DNA of 35,756 nt, taken from the NCBI RefSeq assembly GCF_002198735.1, contig NZ_MWLO01000077.1:1-35756 (forward strand), in the 5' to 3' direction. Positions within the stretch are counted from its first letter, which is position 1, and every line of letters begins with the position of its first letter. Below the pieces are notes generated by a model. It made no database searches, was not told where the DNA came from, and saw only the letters and a program-made list of their open reading frames with translations. A program made the position numbers and the translations under genes. The DNA is from Ideonella sp. A 288. Its GTDB lineage: Bacteria > Pseudomonadota > Gammaproteobacteria > Burkholderiales > Burkholderiaceae_C. Below, in pieces: positions 1 to 9,618 of this stretch.

Positions 1-184
1 CCCTGCTCCCGCCCCCGTGGCTCAGGCCGCTTCTGCCGCTGCCTCGGCTGTCGCCGGTGCTGCCACCGCCGCTGCTGACGCTGCTGCCAGCGCCGCCGCC
101 GGTGCTGCCGCTGGTGCCGCTTCGGCCGTCGGTGACGCCGCCGCCAAGGCTGCCGACGCTGTCGCTTCGGCTGTCAAGAAGTAA
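1..184 (+). CDS. Ala-rich C-terminal end of an unidentified protein (5' partial)
   Basis: An open frame enters from the left edge and stops with TAA at 182-184. The visible 60 residues are almost entirely alanine with Ser, Gly, Val and scattered Asp/Lys, beginning with a Pro-Ala stretch and ending in VKK. The spacing of Asp and Lys among alanines suggests a long amphipathic helix. Such tails occur on phasins, histone H1-like proteins and secreted or periplasmic helical proteins of Burkholderiales, and the visible part does not decide between them. A strong terminator follows directly, so this is the last gene of its transcript. The function is not recognised. Confidence 0.6.
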   Translation, partial: PAPAPVAQAASAAASAVAGAATAAADAAASAAAGAAAGAASAVGDAAAKAADAVASAVKK

Positions 185-202
185 ATCGCAGCACGCTGCG
201 AT
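185..202. repeat. Perfect 8-bp inverted repeat just after the stop codon
   Basis: ATCGCAGC and GCTGCGAT flank a 2-nt centre, starting at the stop codon of the Ala-rich gene and ending 7 nt before the terminator stem. The dyad could be a hairpin that protects the mRNA 3' end or a protein-binding site. It has no T-tract of its own. Confidence 0.5.
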
Positions 203-209
203 TGCCACG

Positions 210-237
210 AAAAAGGCCGCCTTCGGGCGGCCTTTTT
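210..237. terminator. Bidirectional Rho-independent terminator
   Basis: The stem AAAAAGGCCGCC pairs with GGCGGCCTTTTT around a TTCG tetraloop. It has a T-run on the top strand and, because of the A-run, a T-run on the bottom strand as well. It lies between the convergent Ala-rich gene (ends 184) and bamC (ends 283), so it should stop transcription from both sides. Confidence 0.9.
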
Positions 238-282
238 CATGCCTGGATCGTCCCGGACGGGCCGGGACGATCCCTGTCGACC

Positions 283-1419
283 CTACTTGAGTTCGTCGAC
301 CAGGCGGGCGCCGATGGCCTTGGCCGCCGGCCCGGTGTCGGGTGCGCCCTGGCCACTGAGCACTGCCACCGTGGCCTTGTCGCCCGCGGCCTTCACCGAG
401 ACGCGGTAGCGCTGCAACTGGCTGGTCTTGTCCTTGTCGCCGCCGAACAGGCGGCTGAAGAAGCCCGGCTCTTCCTGGCCGGCGAGCTTGGGGTCGACGT
501 AGCGCACGTAGTACAGGCCGGCGCTGCGGTCGCGGTCTTCCACCGTGAAGCCGCTGCGGTCGAGTGCCAGGCCCACGCGGCGCCAGGCGCGGTCGAAGGT
601 GTCGTCCACCTCCACGGTGGTGCCGGGCTGCCCGGCCAGCAGCCGGGCGCGGGCGGTGGCGGCCTGGTCGGGGGCCCGGGCCACGGTGGTGCGGGCGACC
701 TCTTCCTTGGCGCCCAGCTTGACCATCAGGCGGGTCAGGAACTCGGCCTCGAGCTGCGGATCGGCCGGGCGGGGCTGCCACACCGTGCTGTCCTTGCGCT
801 CGCTGGTGTAGACCTCGATCACGCCCCGGTGGCTGATGAACACCTCGCTGCCGCCGCCGGCAGTGCGCTCGATGCGGGTGCGGAAGCGGTCGCGCTCGCC
901 GGTGGAATAGACGGAGTCGAAGACCCGGCCGATCGCGGACCGGATGGCATCCTGCGGCAGCTTGGCGCGGTTCTCGGCCCACTCGGTTTCCATCACGCCC
1001 ACCTCGGCGTTGTCGACGGCCAGCGTGAAGCCACGCTCTTGCCAGAACGCGCGCAGCTGGGGCCAGAGCTTGTCGGGCGGCAGGCCGCTGACCAGCCAGC
1101 GCTGGGTGCCCAGGCGTTCGATGCGCATGTCGCCAAGCGCGGTGGGTGCCGTGGCCGGAACGGCGGGCGCGGCGGTGGCCGCCGGCTGGCGCTGCATGGC
1201 ATTGGCGCTGACCACGCCCGATTGCGGCTGGTAGCGTGCATCGCGGGCCAGTTGGGTGAGGTCGGGCGGCACTTCGAGCGGGGCGGTCTTGGTGGCCTGC
1301 GACCGGTAGTCGATCTTCTCGCCGGACAGCAGGTTCTCGACGCTCGAGCATCCGGCCAGTGACAAGGCCAGGCCCAGCACCGCGGCATGGGCCGGGTTGA
1401 CGGCGAACACACGATTCAC
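283..1419 (-). CDS. bamC: Outer-membrane assembly lipoprotein BamC (NlpB)
   Basis: This 378-aa protein is the BamC component of the BAM complex, which folds beta-barrel proteins into the outer membrane. The N-terminus is a lipoprotein signal: a short basic start, a hydrophobic stretch, then the lipobox LAGC. Acylation would fall on the Cys at about residue 22. An unstructured Pro/Ala/Thr stretch follows, then two BamC-type alpha/beta domains (roughly residues 100-230 and 255-375). The start is GTG at 1419, preceded by CTGGAGAC at a normal Shine-Dalgarno distance and giving a complete signal peptide; a longer frame runs upstream into dapA without need. bamC directly follows dapA, the same dapA-nlpB pairing as in E. 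coli, which supports the call. Confidence 0.88.
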   Translation of the reverse strand: MNRVFAVNPAHAAVLGLALSLAGCSSVENLLSGEKIDYRSQATKTAPLEVPPDLTQLARDARYQPQSGVVSANAMQRQPAATAAPAVPATAPTALGDMRIERLGTQRWLVSGLPPDKLWPQLRAFWQERGFTLAVDNAEVGVMETEWAENRAKLPQDAIRSAIGRVFDSVYSTGERDRFRTRIERTAGGGSEVFISHRGVIEVYTSERKDSTVWQPRPADPQLEAEFLTRLMVKLGAKEEVARTTVARAPDQAATARARLLAGQPGTTVEVDDTFDRAWRRVGLALDRSGFTVEDRDRSAGLYYVRYVDPKLAGQEEPGFFSRLFGGDKDKTSQLQRYRVSVKAAGDKATVAVLSGQGAPDTGPAAKAIGARLVDELK

Positions 1420-1493
1420 AGTGGATGTCTCCAGGGGTGGCACGCCCGGGCGGGCGGCCGATTCAAGGGGGTCTTGCAGGCGCCGCGCGGCGT

Positions 1494-2375
1494 TCACAGC
1501 AGGCCCGCGTCGCGCATCGCGCCATCGACCAGGGCCCGGCCGGCGTCGGTCAGTGGCGTGATCGGCAGGCGCACGTCGGGGCGGCAGCGCCCCAGCCGGG
1601 ACATCGCCCACTTGGTGGGGGCCGGGCTCGGTTCGCAGAACAGTTGCTTGTGCAACGACAGCAGTTGCAGGTGGATCTCGCGGGCCCGCGCGAGCCGGCC
1701 CTCGATGGCGGCCATGCACATCTCGTGCATCAGCCGCGGCGCCACGTTGGCGGTGACGCTGACGTTGCCGTGGCCGCCCAGCAGCATCAATACGACGGCG
1801 GTACCGTCGTCGCCGGAGTAGATCGAGAAGCCCTTGGGCGCGTGCTTGATCAACTGGGCCGCGCGCTCGATGTTGCCGGTGGCTTCCTTGACCCCGACGA
1901 TGCCGGGCAACTGGGCCAGGCGCAGCGTCGTCTCGGGCTGCATGTCGGCCACCGTGCGACCGGGCACGTTGTACAGCACCACCGGCAGGTCCACCGCCTC
2001 GGCGATGGCCTTGAAGTGCTGGAAGATGCCTTCCTGCGAGGGCTTGTTGTAGTAGGGCACGACCTGCAGCGTGCAATCGGCGCCCACCTCCTTGGAGAAG
2101 CGGGTGAGTTCGATGGCCTCGCGGGTGGAATTGGCCCCCGCACCGGCCATGATCGGCACGCGGCCGGCGGCGTGGCGCACCGACACGCGGATGATCTCGC
2201 AGTGCTCCTCCACCGACACGGTGGGGGATTCGCCGGTGGTGCCCACGACGCCGATGCAGTCGGTGCCTTCGGCGATGTGCCAGTCGATCAGGGTGCGCAG
2301 GCCGTCGTAGTCGACGCTGCCGTCCTCTTGCATCGGCGTGACCAGGGCGACGATGCTGCCAACAATGGGTTTCAT
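1494..2375 (-). CDS. dapA: 4-hydroxy-tetrahydrodipicolinate synthase
   Basis: DapA condenses pyruvate with aspartate semialdehyde in the diaminopimelate/lysine pathway in the cytoplasm. The protein has 293 aa, a normal length for the family. Visible active-site elements are the Schiff-base lysine in GVKEATGN (K163), the tyrosine in YNVPGRT (Y135), the threonine pair in GTTGES (T46, T47) and Arg140 at the substrate carboxylate. The ATG at 2375 has a good ribosome site (GAGGAA) a few bases upstream. It lies 26 nt after the methyltransferase gene and 74 nt before bamC, all on the minus strand, so co-transcription is likely. Confidence 0.97.
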   Translation of the reverse strand: MKPIVGSIVALVTPMQEDGSVDYDGLRTLIDWHIAEGTDCIGVVGTTGESPTVSVEEHCEIIRVSVRHAAGRVPIMAGAGANSTREAIELTRFSKEVGADCTLQVVPYYNKPSQEGIFQHFKAIAEAVDLPVVLYNVPGRTVADMQPETTLRLAQLPGIVGVKEATGNIERAAQLIKHAPKGFSIYSGDDGTAVVLMLLGGHGNVSVTANVAPRLMHEMCMAAIEGRLARAREIHLQLLSLHKQLFCEPSPAPTKWAMSRLGRCRPDVRLPITPLTDAGRALVDGAMRDAGLL

Positions 2376-2401
2376 GCGAATTCCTCGGGGAACCGGCGAT
2401 T

Positions 2402-2953
2402 TTAGCCGTGCTCGGGCAGGGGGAACCGGGCTGGTCCGGGGACGGCCGGATCGGGCCGCACCGCGGCGATGCGCTGCACGAAGCGATCGGGGCCGGGCAG
2501 GAAGCCGTCTTCGAAGGCCACGGTGCGCAGGCCCTGGCAGCGTGACAGCAGTTCGCCGGGCTGAAGCAGGAAGTCGGCGCGCGACGGCCGACCCACGGTC
2601 TCGTTGCCCGCGGCGAAGGTTTCGTACAGCAGCACGCCGCCCGGGGCCAGCGCGTCCAGCAACTGCGGCCACAGCGGGCGCCACAGGTAGTTGGTGACGA
2701 GCACGCACCCGAAACGGCGGTCGGCCAGCGGCCAGGGCCCGCCTTCGAGGTCTGCCACGATCACCTCGGCCAGTGTGCGCAGCGGTGCCACCGCCTCGGC
2801 GTCGCGGTCGACCGCGGTGACACGGCAGCCCCGCGCGGCCAGCCAGCGCACATGCCGGCCGTTGCCACAGGCCAGGTCCAGCACGGTGGCCTGCGGCGCC
2901 AGCAGGTGCTGCCAGCGCGTGATCCAGGGCGACGGGTCGGGCGCGCCGTGCAT
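2402..2953 (-). CDS. Class I SAM-dependent methyltransferase
   Basis: This 183-aa single-domain protein shows the Rossmann methyltransferase signature. Motif I is DLACGNGRH at about residues 27-35, the acidic end of beta-2 is AVDRD, and [11 protein letters not shown] corresponds to the adenine-binding region. It resembles small TehB-like methyltransferases; the substrate is unknown. The ATG at 2953 is chosen because it overlaps the stop of the upstream 41-aa ORF as TGATG, a typical coupled start. A GTG five codons further upstream (2968) would also be in frame. It sits between the transporter/peptide pair and dapA in a minus-strand operon. Confidence 0.8.
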   Translation of the reverse strand: MHGAPDPSPWITRWQHLLAPQATVLDLACGNGRHVRWLAARGCRVTAVDRDAEAVAPLRTLAEVIVADLEGGPWPLADRRFGCVLVTNYLWRPLWPQLLDALAPGGVLLYETFAAGNETVGRPSRADFLLQPGELLSRCQGLRTVAFEDGFLPGPDRFVQRIAAVRPDPAVPGPARFPLPEHG

Positions 2954-3078
2954 CAGAAGCAGGCCCACAGCCGGTTGGCCAGGTCGACCGCCAGGTGCGG
3001 GCTGAGGTAGGCGGCGAACACGGCCGCCAGCACGGCGGCCACCAGCAGCCCGGCGATGACTCGGTGGCCGCGCCGCAT
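2953..3078 (-). CDS. 41-aa predicted single-pass membrane peptide
   Basis: This small ORF starts at ATG 3078, only 5 nt after the transporter stop, and ends with a TGA that shares one base with the methyltransferase ATG. The product has a basic N-terminus (MRRGHR), one hydrophobic segment of about 20 residues rich in Ala/Val/Leu, and a short polar tail ending in NRLWACF with a penultimate-region Cys. The close spacing on both sides, the normal third-position GC and the membrane profile argue for a real gene. No family is recognised. It may assist the MFS protein or simply be a conserved operon member. Confidence 0.6.
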   Translation of the reverse strand: MRRGHRVIAGLLVAAVLAAVFAAYLSPHLAVDLANRLWACF

Positions 3079-3083
3079 GGACC

Positions 3084-4325
3084 TCAAGCCCCCACCGCCT
3101 TGGGCACGGGCCGCACGATCGGCGTCTCTCGCACCGGCAGGTTGATCAGCGCGGCGGCCACGCCCAGCGCAATGGCAATCCACCACACCACGTCGTAGCT
3201 GCCGGTGCTGTCGTACAGGCGACCGCCCAGCCACACGCCCATGAACGAGCCGATCTGGTGGCTCAGGAACACGAAGCCGCCCAGCATCGACATGTACTGC
3301 ACGCCGAAGACCTGGGCCACGATGGCATTGGTGGGCGGCACGGTGGACAGCCACAGCAGCCCCATTGCCGAGGCGAACAGGTACACCGACCACGGCGTCA
3401 CCGGCGCCAGGATGAAGGCCAGGATGACCACCGAGCGCAGCAGGTAGATGGCCGACAGGATGTAGGGCTTGGGCACGCGCTGCCCCAGCATGCCGGCGCC
3501 GTAGGTGCCGAAGATGTTGAACAGCCCGATCAGCGCCAGCGCCGTGGTGGCCACCTCGGGCGCCAGGCCCTTGTCCTTCAGGTAGCTGGGCATGTGCACG
3601 CCGATGAACACCACGTGGAAGCCGCAGACGAAGTAGCCCAGCGTCAGCAGCCGGAAGCTGCCGTGGCTGAAGGCCTCGCGCACCGCCTCGCCCACGCTTT
3701 GGCGGTGCCCGCCATGGGCCGACGGCGGCGGCTCGCGCAGGCCCAGCGCCAGCGGCAGGATGGCCAGTGCCGCGCAGCCCAGGATGAACAGCGCGTTCTG
3801 CCAACCCCACTGGGCGATCAGCCAGCTTTCCACCGGCACCATCAGGAACTGGCCGAAGGAGCCCGCCGCGGCGGCCACGCCCATCGCCCACGAGCGCTTG
3901 TCGGCCGCCACGTTGCGGCCGATGACCCCATAGATCACCGCGTAGGTGGTGCCCGACTGCGCGATGCCGATCAGCAGGCCGGCGCTGCCGGTGAAGGCCA
4001 TGCCCGAGGTGGCCAGGGCCATCAACACCAGCCCGCCGGCGTAGAGCACGCTGCCGCCCAGCAGCACGCGCCAGGCGCCGTAGCGGTCGGCCAGCATGCC
4101 AGCCACCGGCCCGGAGATGCCCCAGGCCAGGTTCTGCACCGCCAGCGCGAAGGCGAAGGTCTCTCGCGTCCAGCCGCGGTCGGTGGTGATCGGCAGCAGC
4201 CACAGGCCGAACCCGTGGCGGATGCCCATCGACAGGGTCACGATGGCCGCGCCGAACAGCAGCACCTGCGCCAATGACAGTTTGGCGGGGGCACCGGTCG
4301 GGGAGGTGGGGGCGCTCGTACTCAT
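3084..4325 (-). CDS. Major facilitator superfamily transporter (monocarboxylate-type)
   Basis: The protein has 413 aa with about 12 hydrophobic segments in two halves and a hydrophilic loop after segment 6 (EPPPSAHGGHRQS). The loop after TM2 carries the MFS signature form GMLADRYGAWR. The overall look (GIRHGFG in TM1, GWTRETFAFA in the first loop) fits the MFS_1 / monocarboxylate-oxalate-formate antiporter group of inner-membrane secondary transporters. The substrate cannot be read from sequence. It is the first gene of the minus-strand run, starting 53 bp from parE, which it diverges from, so both promoters must share that gap. Confidence 0.88.
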   Translation of the reverse strand: MSTSAPTSPTGAPAKLSLAQVLLFGAAIVTLSMGIRHGFGLWLLPITTDRGWTRETFAFALAVQNLAWGISGPVAGMLADRYGAWRVLLGGSVLYAGGLVLMALATSGMAFTGSAGLLIGIAQSGTTYAVIYGVIGRNVAADKRSWAMGVAAAAGSFGQFLMVPVESWLIAQWGWQNALFILGCAALAILPLALGLREPPPSAHGGHRQSVGEAVREAFSHGSFRLLTLGYFVCGFHVVFIGVHMPSYLKDKGLAPEVATTALALIGLFNIFGTYGAGMLGQRVPKPYILSAIYLLRSVVILAFILAPVTPWSVYLFASAMGLLWLSTVPPTNAIVAQVFGVQYMSMLGGFVFLSHQIGSFMGVWLGGRLYDSTGSYDVVWWIAIALGVAAALINLPVRETPIVRPVPKAVGA

Positions 4326-4343
4326 TCACGCATTCTGCCGGGC

Positions 4344-4370
4344 TTGGCGCCGGAGCGCGCTGCCTACAAT
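4344..4370 (+). promoter_or_regulatory. Predicted sigma70-type promoter of parE, close to its start codon
   Basis: TACAAT (4365-4370) is a five-of-six match to the -10 box. TTGGCG (4344-4349) is a possible -35 with a short 15-nt spacer. The -10 ends only 8 nt before the parE ATG at 4379, so transcription would begin at or within a few bases of the start codon. No Shine-Dalgarno sequence lies in the gap. Confidence 0.5.
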
Positions 4371-4378
4371 CCGCCGCC

Positions 4379-6367
4379 ATGGCAACAGGCACCCCGCAAG
4401 GCCACTATGGCGAAGCCTCGATCCGCGTGCTCAAGGGGCTCGAGCCCGTCAAGCAGCGGCCGGGCATGTACACCCGCACCGAAACCCCGCTGCACATCGT
4501 GCAGGAGGTCATCGACAACGCCGCCGACGAGGCACTGGCCGGCTTCGGCAAGCGCATCGGGCTGACGCTGCACACCGACGGCTCGGTCACCATCGACGAC
4601 GACGGCCGCGGCATCCCCTTCGGCCTGCACCCGGAAGAGCAGGTGCCGGTGGTCGAGATCGTCTTCACCCGGCTGCACGCCGGCGGCAAGTTCGACAAGG
4701 GCGCGGGCGGCGCCTACAGCTTCTCGGGCGGCCTGCACGGCGTGGGCGTGAGCGTGACCAACGCGCTGGCCAGGCGCCTGCAGGTGAGCGTGTGGCGCGA
4801 GGGCCAGGTGGCCACGCTGGCGTTCTCGGGCGGCGACGTGATCGAGCCGCTGACGCTGCGCAAGCCCGTGGCCGGCGAGCGCAAGCAGGGCACCAGCGTG
4901 CGCGTGTGGCCCGACCCCAAGTACTTCGACAGCACCGAGTTGCCGCGCCACGACCTGATGCACCTGCTGCGCAGCAAGGCGGTGCTGATGCCCGGCGTGA
5001 CGGTCACGCTGGTCACCGAGAAGGCCGGCCAGAAAGACCCCGACGTGCAGACCTGGCTCTACAAGGGCGGTCTGCGCGACTACTTGATGCAGGGCCTGCC
5101 GGGCGACCCGGTGATCCCGCTGTTCGAGGGCGAGGCCTACGCCTCGGCGCAGGAGACCGAGAACTTCGCGGCAGGCGAGGGCGCCGCCTGGTGCGTGGCC
5201 TTCACCGAAGACGGCAACGTGCTGCGCGAGAGCTACGTCAACCTGATCCCCACCGTGGCCGGCGGCACCCACGAATCGGGCCTGAAGGACGGCCTGTTCG
5301 GTGCCATCAAGGCCTTCATCGACCTGCATTCACTGCTGCCCAAGGGCGTGAAGCTGATGCCGGAAGATGTGTTCTCGCGCGCCAGCTTCGTGCTGTCGGC
5401 CAAGGTGCTCGACCCGCAGTTCCAGGGCCAGACCAAGGAGCGCCTGAACTCGCGCGACGCACTGCGGCTGGTGTCCAGCTTCACCCGTGCGCCGCTCGAC
5501 CTGTGGCTGAACCAGCATGTCGAGCACGGCAAGCGCCTGGCCGAACTGGTGATCAAGCAGGCGCAGACGCGCCAGCGCGCCAGCCAGAAGGTCGAGAAGC
5601 GCAAGGGCTCGGGCGTGGCCGTGCTGCCCGGCAAGCTCACCGACTGCGAGAGCCGCGACCTGCTGTTCAACGAGGTCTTCCTGGTCGAGGGCGATTCGGC
5701 CGGCGGTTCGGCCAAGATGGGCCGCGACAAGGAGACCCAGGCCGTGCTGCCGCTGCGCGGCAAGGTGCTCAACGCCTGGGAGGTGGAGCGCGACCGGCTG
5801 TTCGCCAACAACGAGATCCACGACATCGCGGTGGCCATCGGCGTCGACCCGCACGGCGCCACCGACACGCCCGACCTGTCGGGCCTGCGCTACGGCAAGG
5901 TGTGCATCCTGTCGGACGCCGACGTCGACGGCTCGCACATCCAGGTGCTGCTGCTCACGCTGTTCTTCCGCCACTTTCCCAAGCTGATCGAGGCCGGCCA
6001 CGTCTACGTGGCCAAGCCGCCGCTGTACCGGCTGGACGCGCCGGCGCGCGGCAAGAAACCCGCGACCAAGCTCTACGCGCTCGACGACGGCGAACTCGAC
6101 GCCGCGCTCGACAGGCTGCGCAAGGAAGGCGCGCGCGAGGGCTCGTGGAGCATCAGCCGCTTCAAGGGCCTGGGCGAGATGAACGCCGAACAGCTGTGGG
6201 AGACCACGCTGAACCCCGAGACCCGGCGCCTGCTGCCGGTGGCCTACGGCCTGCTCGACTTCGACGCCACCGTGGCCACGATGACGCGGCTGATGGGCAA
6301 GGGCGAGGCCGCGGCCCGCCGCGAGCTGATGGAACTGCGCGGCGATTCGGTGGACATCGATGTCTGA
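4379..6367 (+). CDS. parE: DNA topoisomerase IV subunit B (ParE)
   Basis: ParE is the ATPase subunit of topoisomerase IV, which unlinks daughter chromosomes. The 662 residues contain the GHKL ATPase domain with EVIDNAADE (Asn47 binds Mg-ATP), DDGRGIP and the ATP-lid GGLHGVGVSVTNAL. A transducer domain follows, then the TOPRIM domain with EGDSAGGSAK (Glu437) and DADVDGSH (D513, D515, D517), and the C-terminal RFKGLGEMN block. The QTRQRASQKVEKRKGSG linker before TOPRIM and the short overall length mark it as ParE rather than GyrB, and parC lies downstream. The ATG at 4379 gives the usual N-terminus. There is no Shine-Dalgarno, and the promoter nearly abuts the start. Confidence 0.95.
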   Translation: MATGTPQGHYGEASIRVLKGLEPVKQRPGMYTRTETPLHIVQEVIDNAADEALAGFGKRIGLTLHTDGSVTIDDDGRGIPFGLHPEEQVPVVEIVFTRLHAGGKFDKGAGGAYSFSGGLHGVGVSVTNALARRLQVSVWREGQVATLAFSGGDVIEPLTLRKPVAGERKQGTSVRVWPDPKYFDSTELPRHDLMHLLRSKAVLMPGVTVTLVTEKAGQKDPDVQTWLYKGGLRDYLMQGLPGDPVIPLFEGEAYASAQETENFAAGEGAAWCVAFTEDGNVLRESYVNLIPTVAGGTHESGLKDGLFGAIKAFIDLHSLLPKGVKLMPEDVFSRASFVLSAKVLDPQFQGQTKERLNSRDALRLVSSFTRAPLDLWLNQHVEHGKRLAELVIKQAQTRQRASQKVEKRKGSGVAVLPGKLTDCESRDLLFNEVFLVEGDSAGGSAKMGRDKETQAVLPLRGKVLNAWEVERDRLFANNEIHDIAVAIGVDPHGATDTPDLSGLRYGKVCILSDADVDGSHIQVLLLTLFFRHFPKLIEAGHVYVAKPPLYRLDAPARGKKPATKLYALDDGELDAALDRLRKEGAREGSWSISRFKGLGEMNAEQLWETTLNPETRRLLPVAYGLLDFDATVATMTRLMGKGEAAARRELMELRGDSVDIDV

Positions 6368-6902
6368 GCTCGCACCCTGGGCGCTGCGCCTGCGCCCCAC
6401 GATGCTGTCGGACCTCGACTACGTCACCGGCGTCGAGACCGATTCGCACAACCTGCCGTTCATCACGCCCTGGGAACGCCCGCAGCACGAAGGCGCGGTG
6501 CGCATCCCCGACTTTCGCCACTTTATCGTCGAGGCCGGGCCGCAGTTCGAGCGCGCCGGCTTCGTCATCCTGCAGGGCTGCCGCAACCAGCACCGCAGCG
6601 TGGAACTCAAGCGCATCGTGCTGCAGCCCAAGGGCCGCGGGCTGGGGCGCGCCTGCGTGCGCTACCTCAAGCGCATGGCCTACCGCGACCTGCATGCGCA
6701 CCGCTTCTGGCTCGACGTGAAGCAGCTCAACACCCGCGCCCAGGCGCTGTATGCCAGCGAAGGTTTCGTCGAGGAGGGGCGCCTGCGCGAGAGCGTGCGC
6801 ATCACCATCGACGGCGCCGACGGCTACGACAGCCTGATCGTGATGAGCATGCTCGACCGCGAGTACCACGCCCGCGTCGCGCTGGGGCTGGAGGAGATCT
6901 GA
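6360..6902 (+). CDS. GNAT-family N-acetyltransferase
   Basis: This 180-aa GNAT acyltransferase resembles the RimJ/RimL-like or amino-acid acetyltransferase group. The acetyl-CoA pyrophosphate loop is visible as [10 protein letters not shown] (about residues 84-93). The later [20 protein letters not shown] stretch is the typical beta-5/alpha-4 region of the fold. The ATG at 6360 overlaps the parE stop by 8 nt, which implies translational coupling with parE, and parC follows 103 nt later. The acyl acceptor is unknown. Its placement inside the topoisomerase IV operon hints at a co-regulated role but does not prove a functional link. Confidence 0.85.
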   Translation: MSELAPWALRLRPTMLSDLDYVTGVETDSHNLPFITPWERPQHEGAVRIPDFRHFIVEAGPQFERAGFVILQGCRNQHRSVELKRIVLQPKGRGLGRACVRYLKRMAYRDLHAHRFWLDVKQLNTRAQALYASEGFVEEGRLRESVRITIDGADGYDSLIVMSMLDREYHARVALGLEEI

Positions 6903-7005
6903 CCCGGACCCGCACCGCGCGGCCCGCGCGCCCGATCCACCCGACCCCGTCCGTGTTGCCCGCAGCGCCCTCAGCGGCGACCTGTCCCTTTCGTTGTCCC
7001 GTCCC

Positions 7006-9321
<2,316 letters not shown>

Positions 9322-9332
9322 CGACCGCCGCG

Positions 9333-9351
9333 TCGGCCGCCGACCGGCCGA
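9333..9351 (+). other. Hairpin downstream of parC
   Basis: TCGGCCG and CGGCCGA form a 7-bp stem around a 5-nt loop, 11 nt after the parC stop. No T-run follows, so it is not a classical intrinsic terminator. It may stabilise the mRNA end or assist Rho-dependent termination. Confidence 0.35.
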
Positions 9352-9364
9352 TGGGCGTGGCGCA

Positions 9365-9390
9365 TTCGCGTGGCACCTTCGCGTGGCACC
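9365..9390 (+). repeat. Perfect tandem duplication of 13 bp
   Basis: TTCGCGTGGCACC occurs twice head to tail (9365-9377 and 9378-9390). Degenerate relatives of its GCGTGGC core lie on either side (near 9355 and 9425). It is upstream of the predicted promoter and could be a regulator's direct-repeat site or replication slippage. Confidence 0.6.
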
Positions 9391-9443
9391 GTCGCCTGGC
9401 CCCTGCGCCCGCCTCCGCGGCATGGGCGTGGCGACCGCCTGAA

Positions 9444-9457
9444 ATGATGTGGATCAG
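9444..9457. promoter_or_regulatory. FNR/ANR-like binding site
   Basis: The sequence ATGATGTGGATCAG contains the core TGAT-N4-ATCA and matches 8 of the 10 specified bases of the consensus TTGAT-N4-ATCAA. Its centre lies about 70 bp upstream of the start predicted from the promoter at 9486-9514. That is close to one of the class I positions used by FNR/CRP proteins. The site is inferred from sequence only. Confidence 0.45.
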
Positions 9458-9485
9458 GTCCCGTGCAAGGCGGGTTGCCCCGACG

Positions 9486-9514
9486 TTCACAAGCCCCGGT
9501 GCCGGAAGTAGACT
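9486..9514 (+). promoter_or_regulatory. Predicted sigma70-type promoter of the korCAB operon
   Basis: TTCACA (9486-9491, five of six to TTGACA) and TAGACT (9509-9514, four of six to TATAAT) are separated by exactly 17 nt. Transcription would start near 9521, giving a leader of about 100 nt before the korC GTG. Confidence 0.45.
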
Positions 9515-9618
9515 GCCGCGCGGATGACACACATCGCCCGTCGAGGCCCTGAGCGGGCGCGCGGAACCGGCGAACCCCGGGGGCGCAGCGGGCGGTCACA
9601 ACCTGGAGACATCAGCTC

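Larger units (their letters stand above)
9322..9618. other. 297-bp intergenic region with control elements for the korCAB operon
   Basis: No convincing gene lies here; a 65-aa frame starting at 9524 runs into korC in another frame and has an Arg/Pro-rich, non-protein-like product. The region holds, in order, the parC hairpin, a 13-bp tandem repeat, an FNR-like palindrome, a sigma70-like promoter and the korC ribosome site (TGGAGA at 9604-9609). Confidence 0.7.

Noticed and set aside
1421-1434. Shared CTGGAGACATC before the GTG starts of bamC and korC as a regulatory motif
   Set aside because: The common part is a Shine-Dalgarno region at normal spacing before each start. Two occurrences are not evidence of a regulator site.
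9371-9390. TGGCAC repeats as a sigma54 promoter
   Set aside because: The -24 GG is present, but the dinucleotide 10 nt further is TG, not the required GC, so the -12 element is missing.
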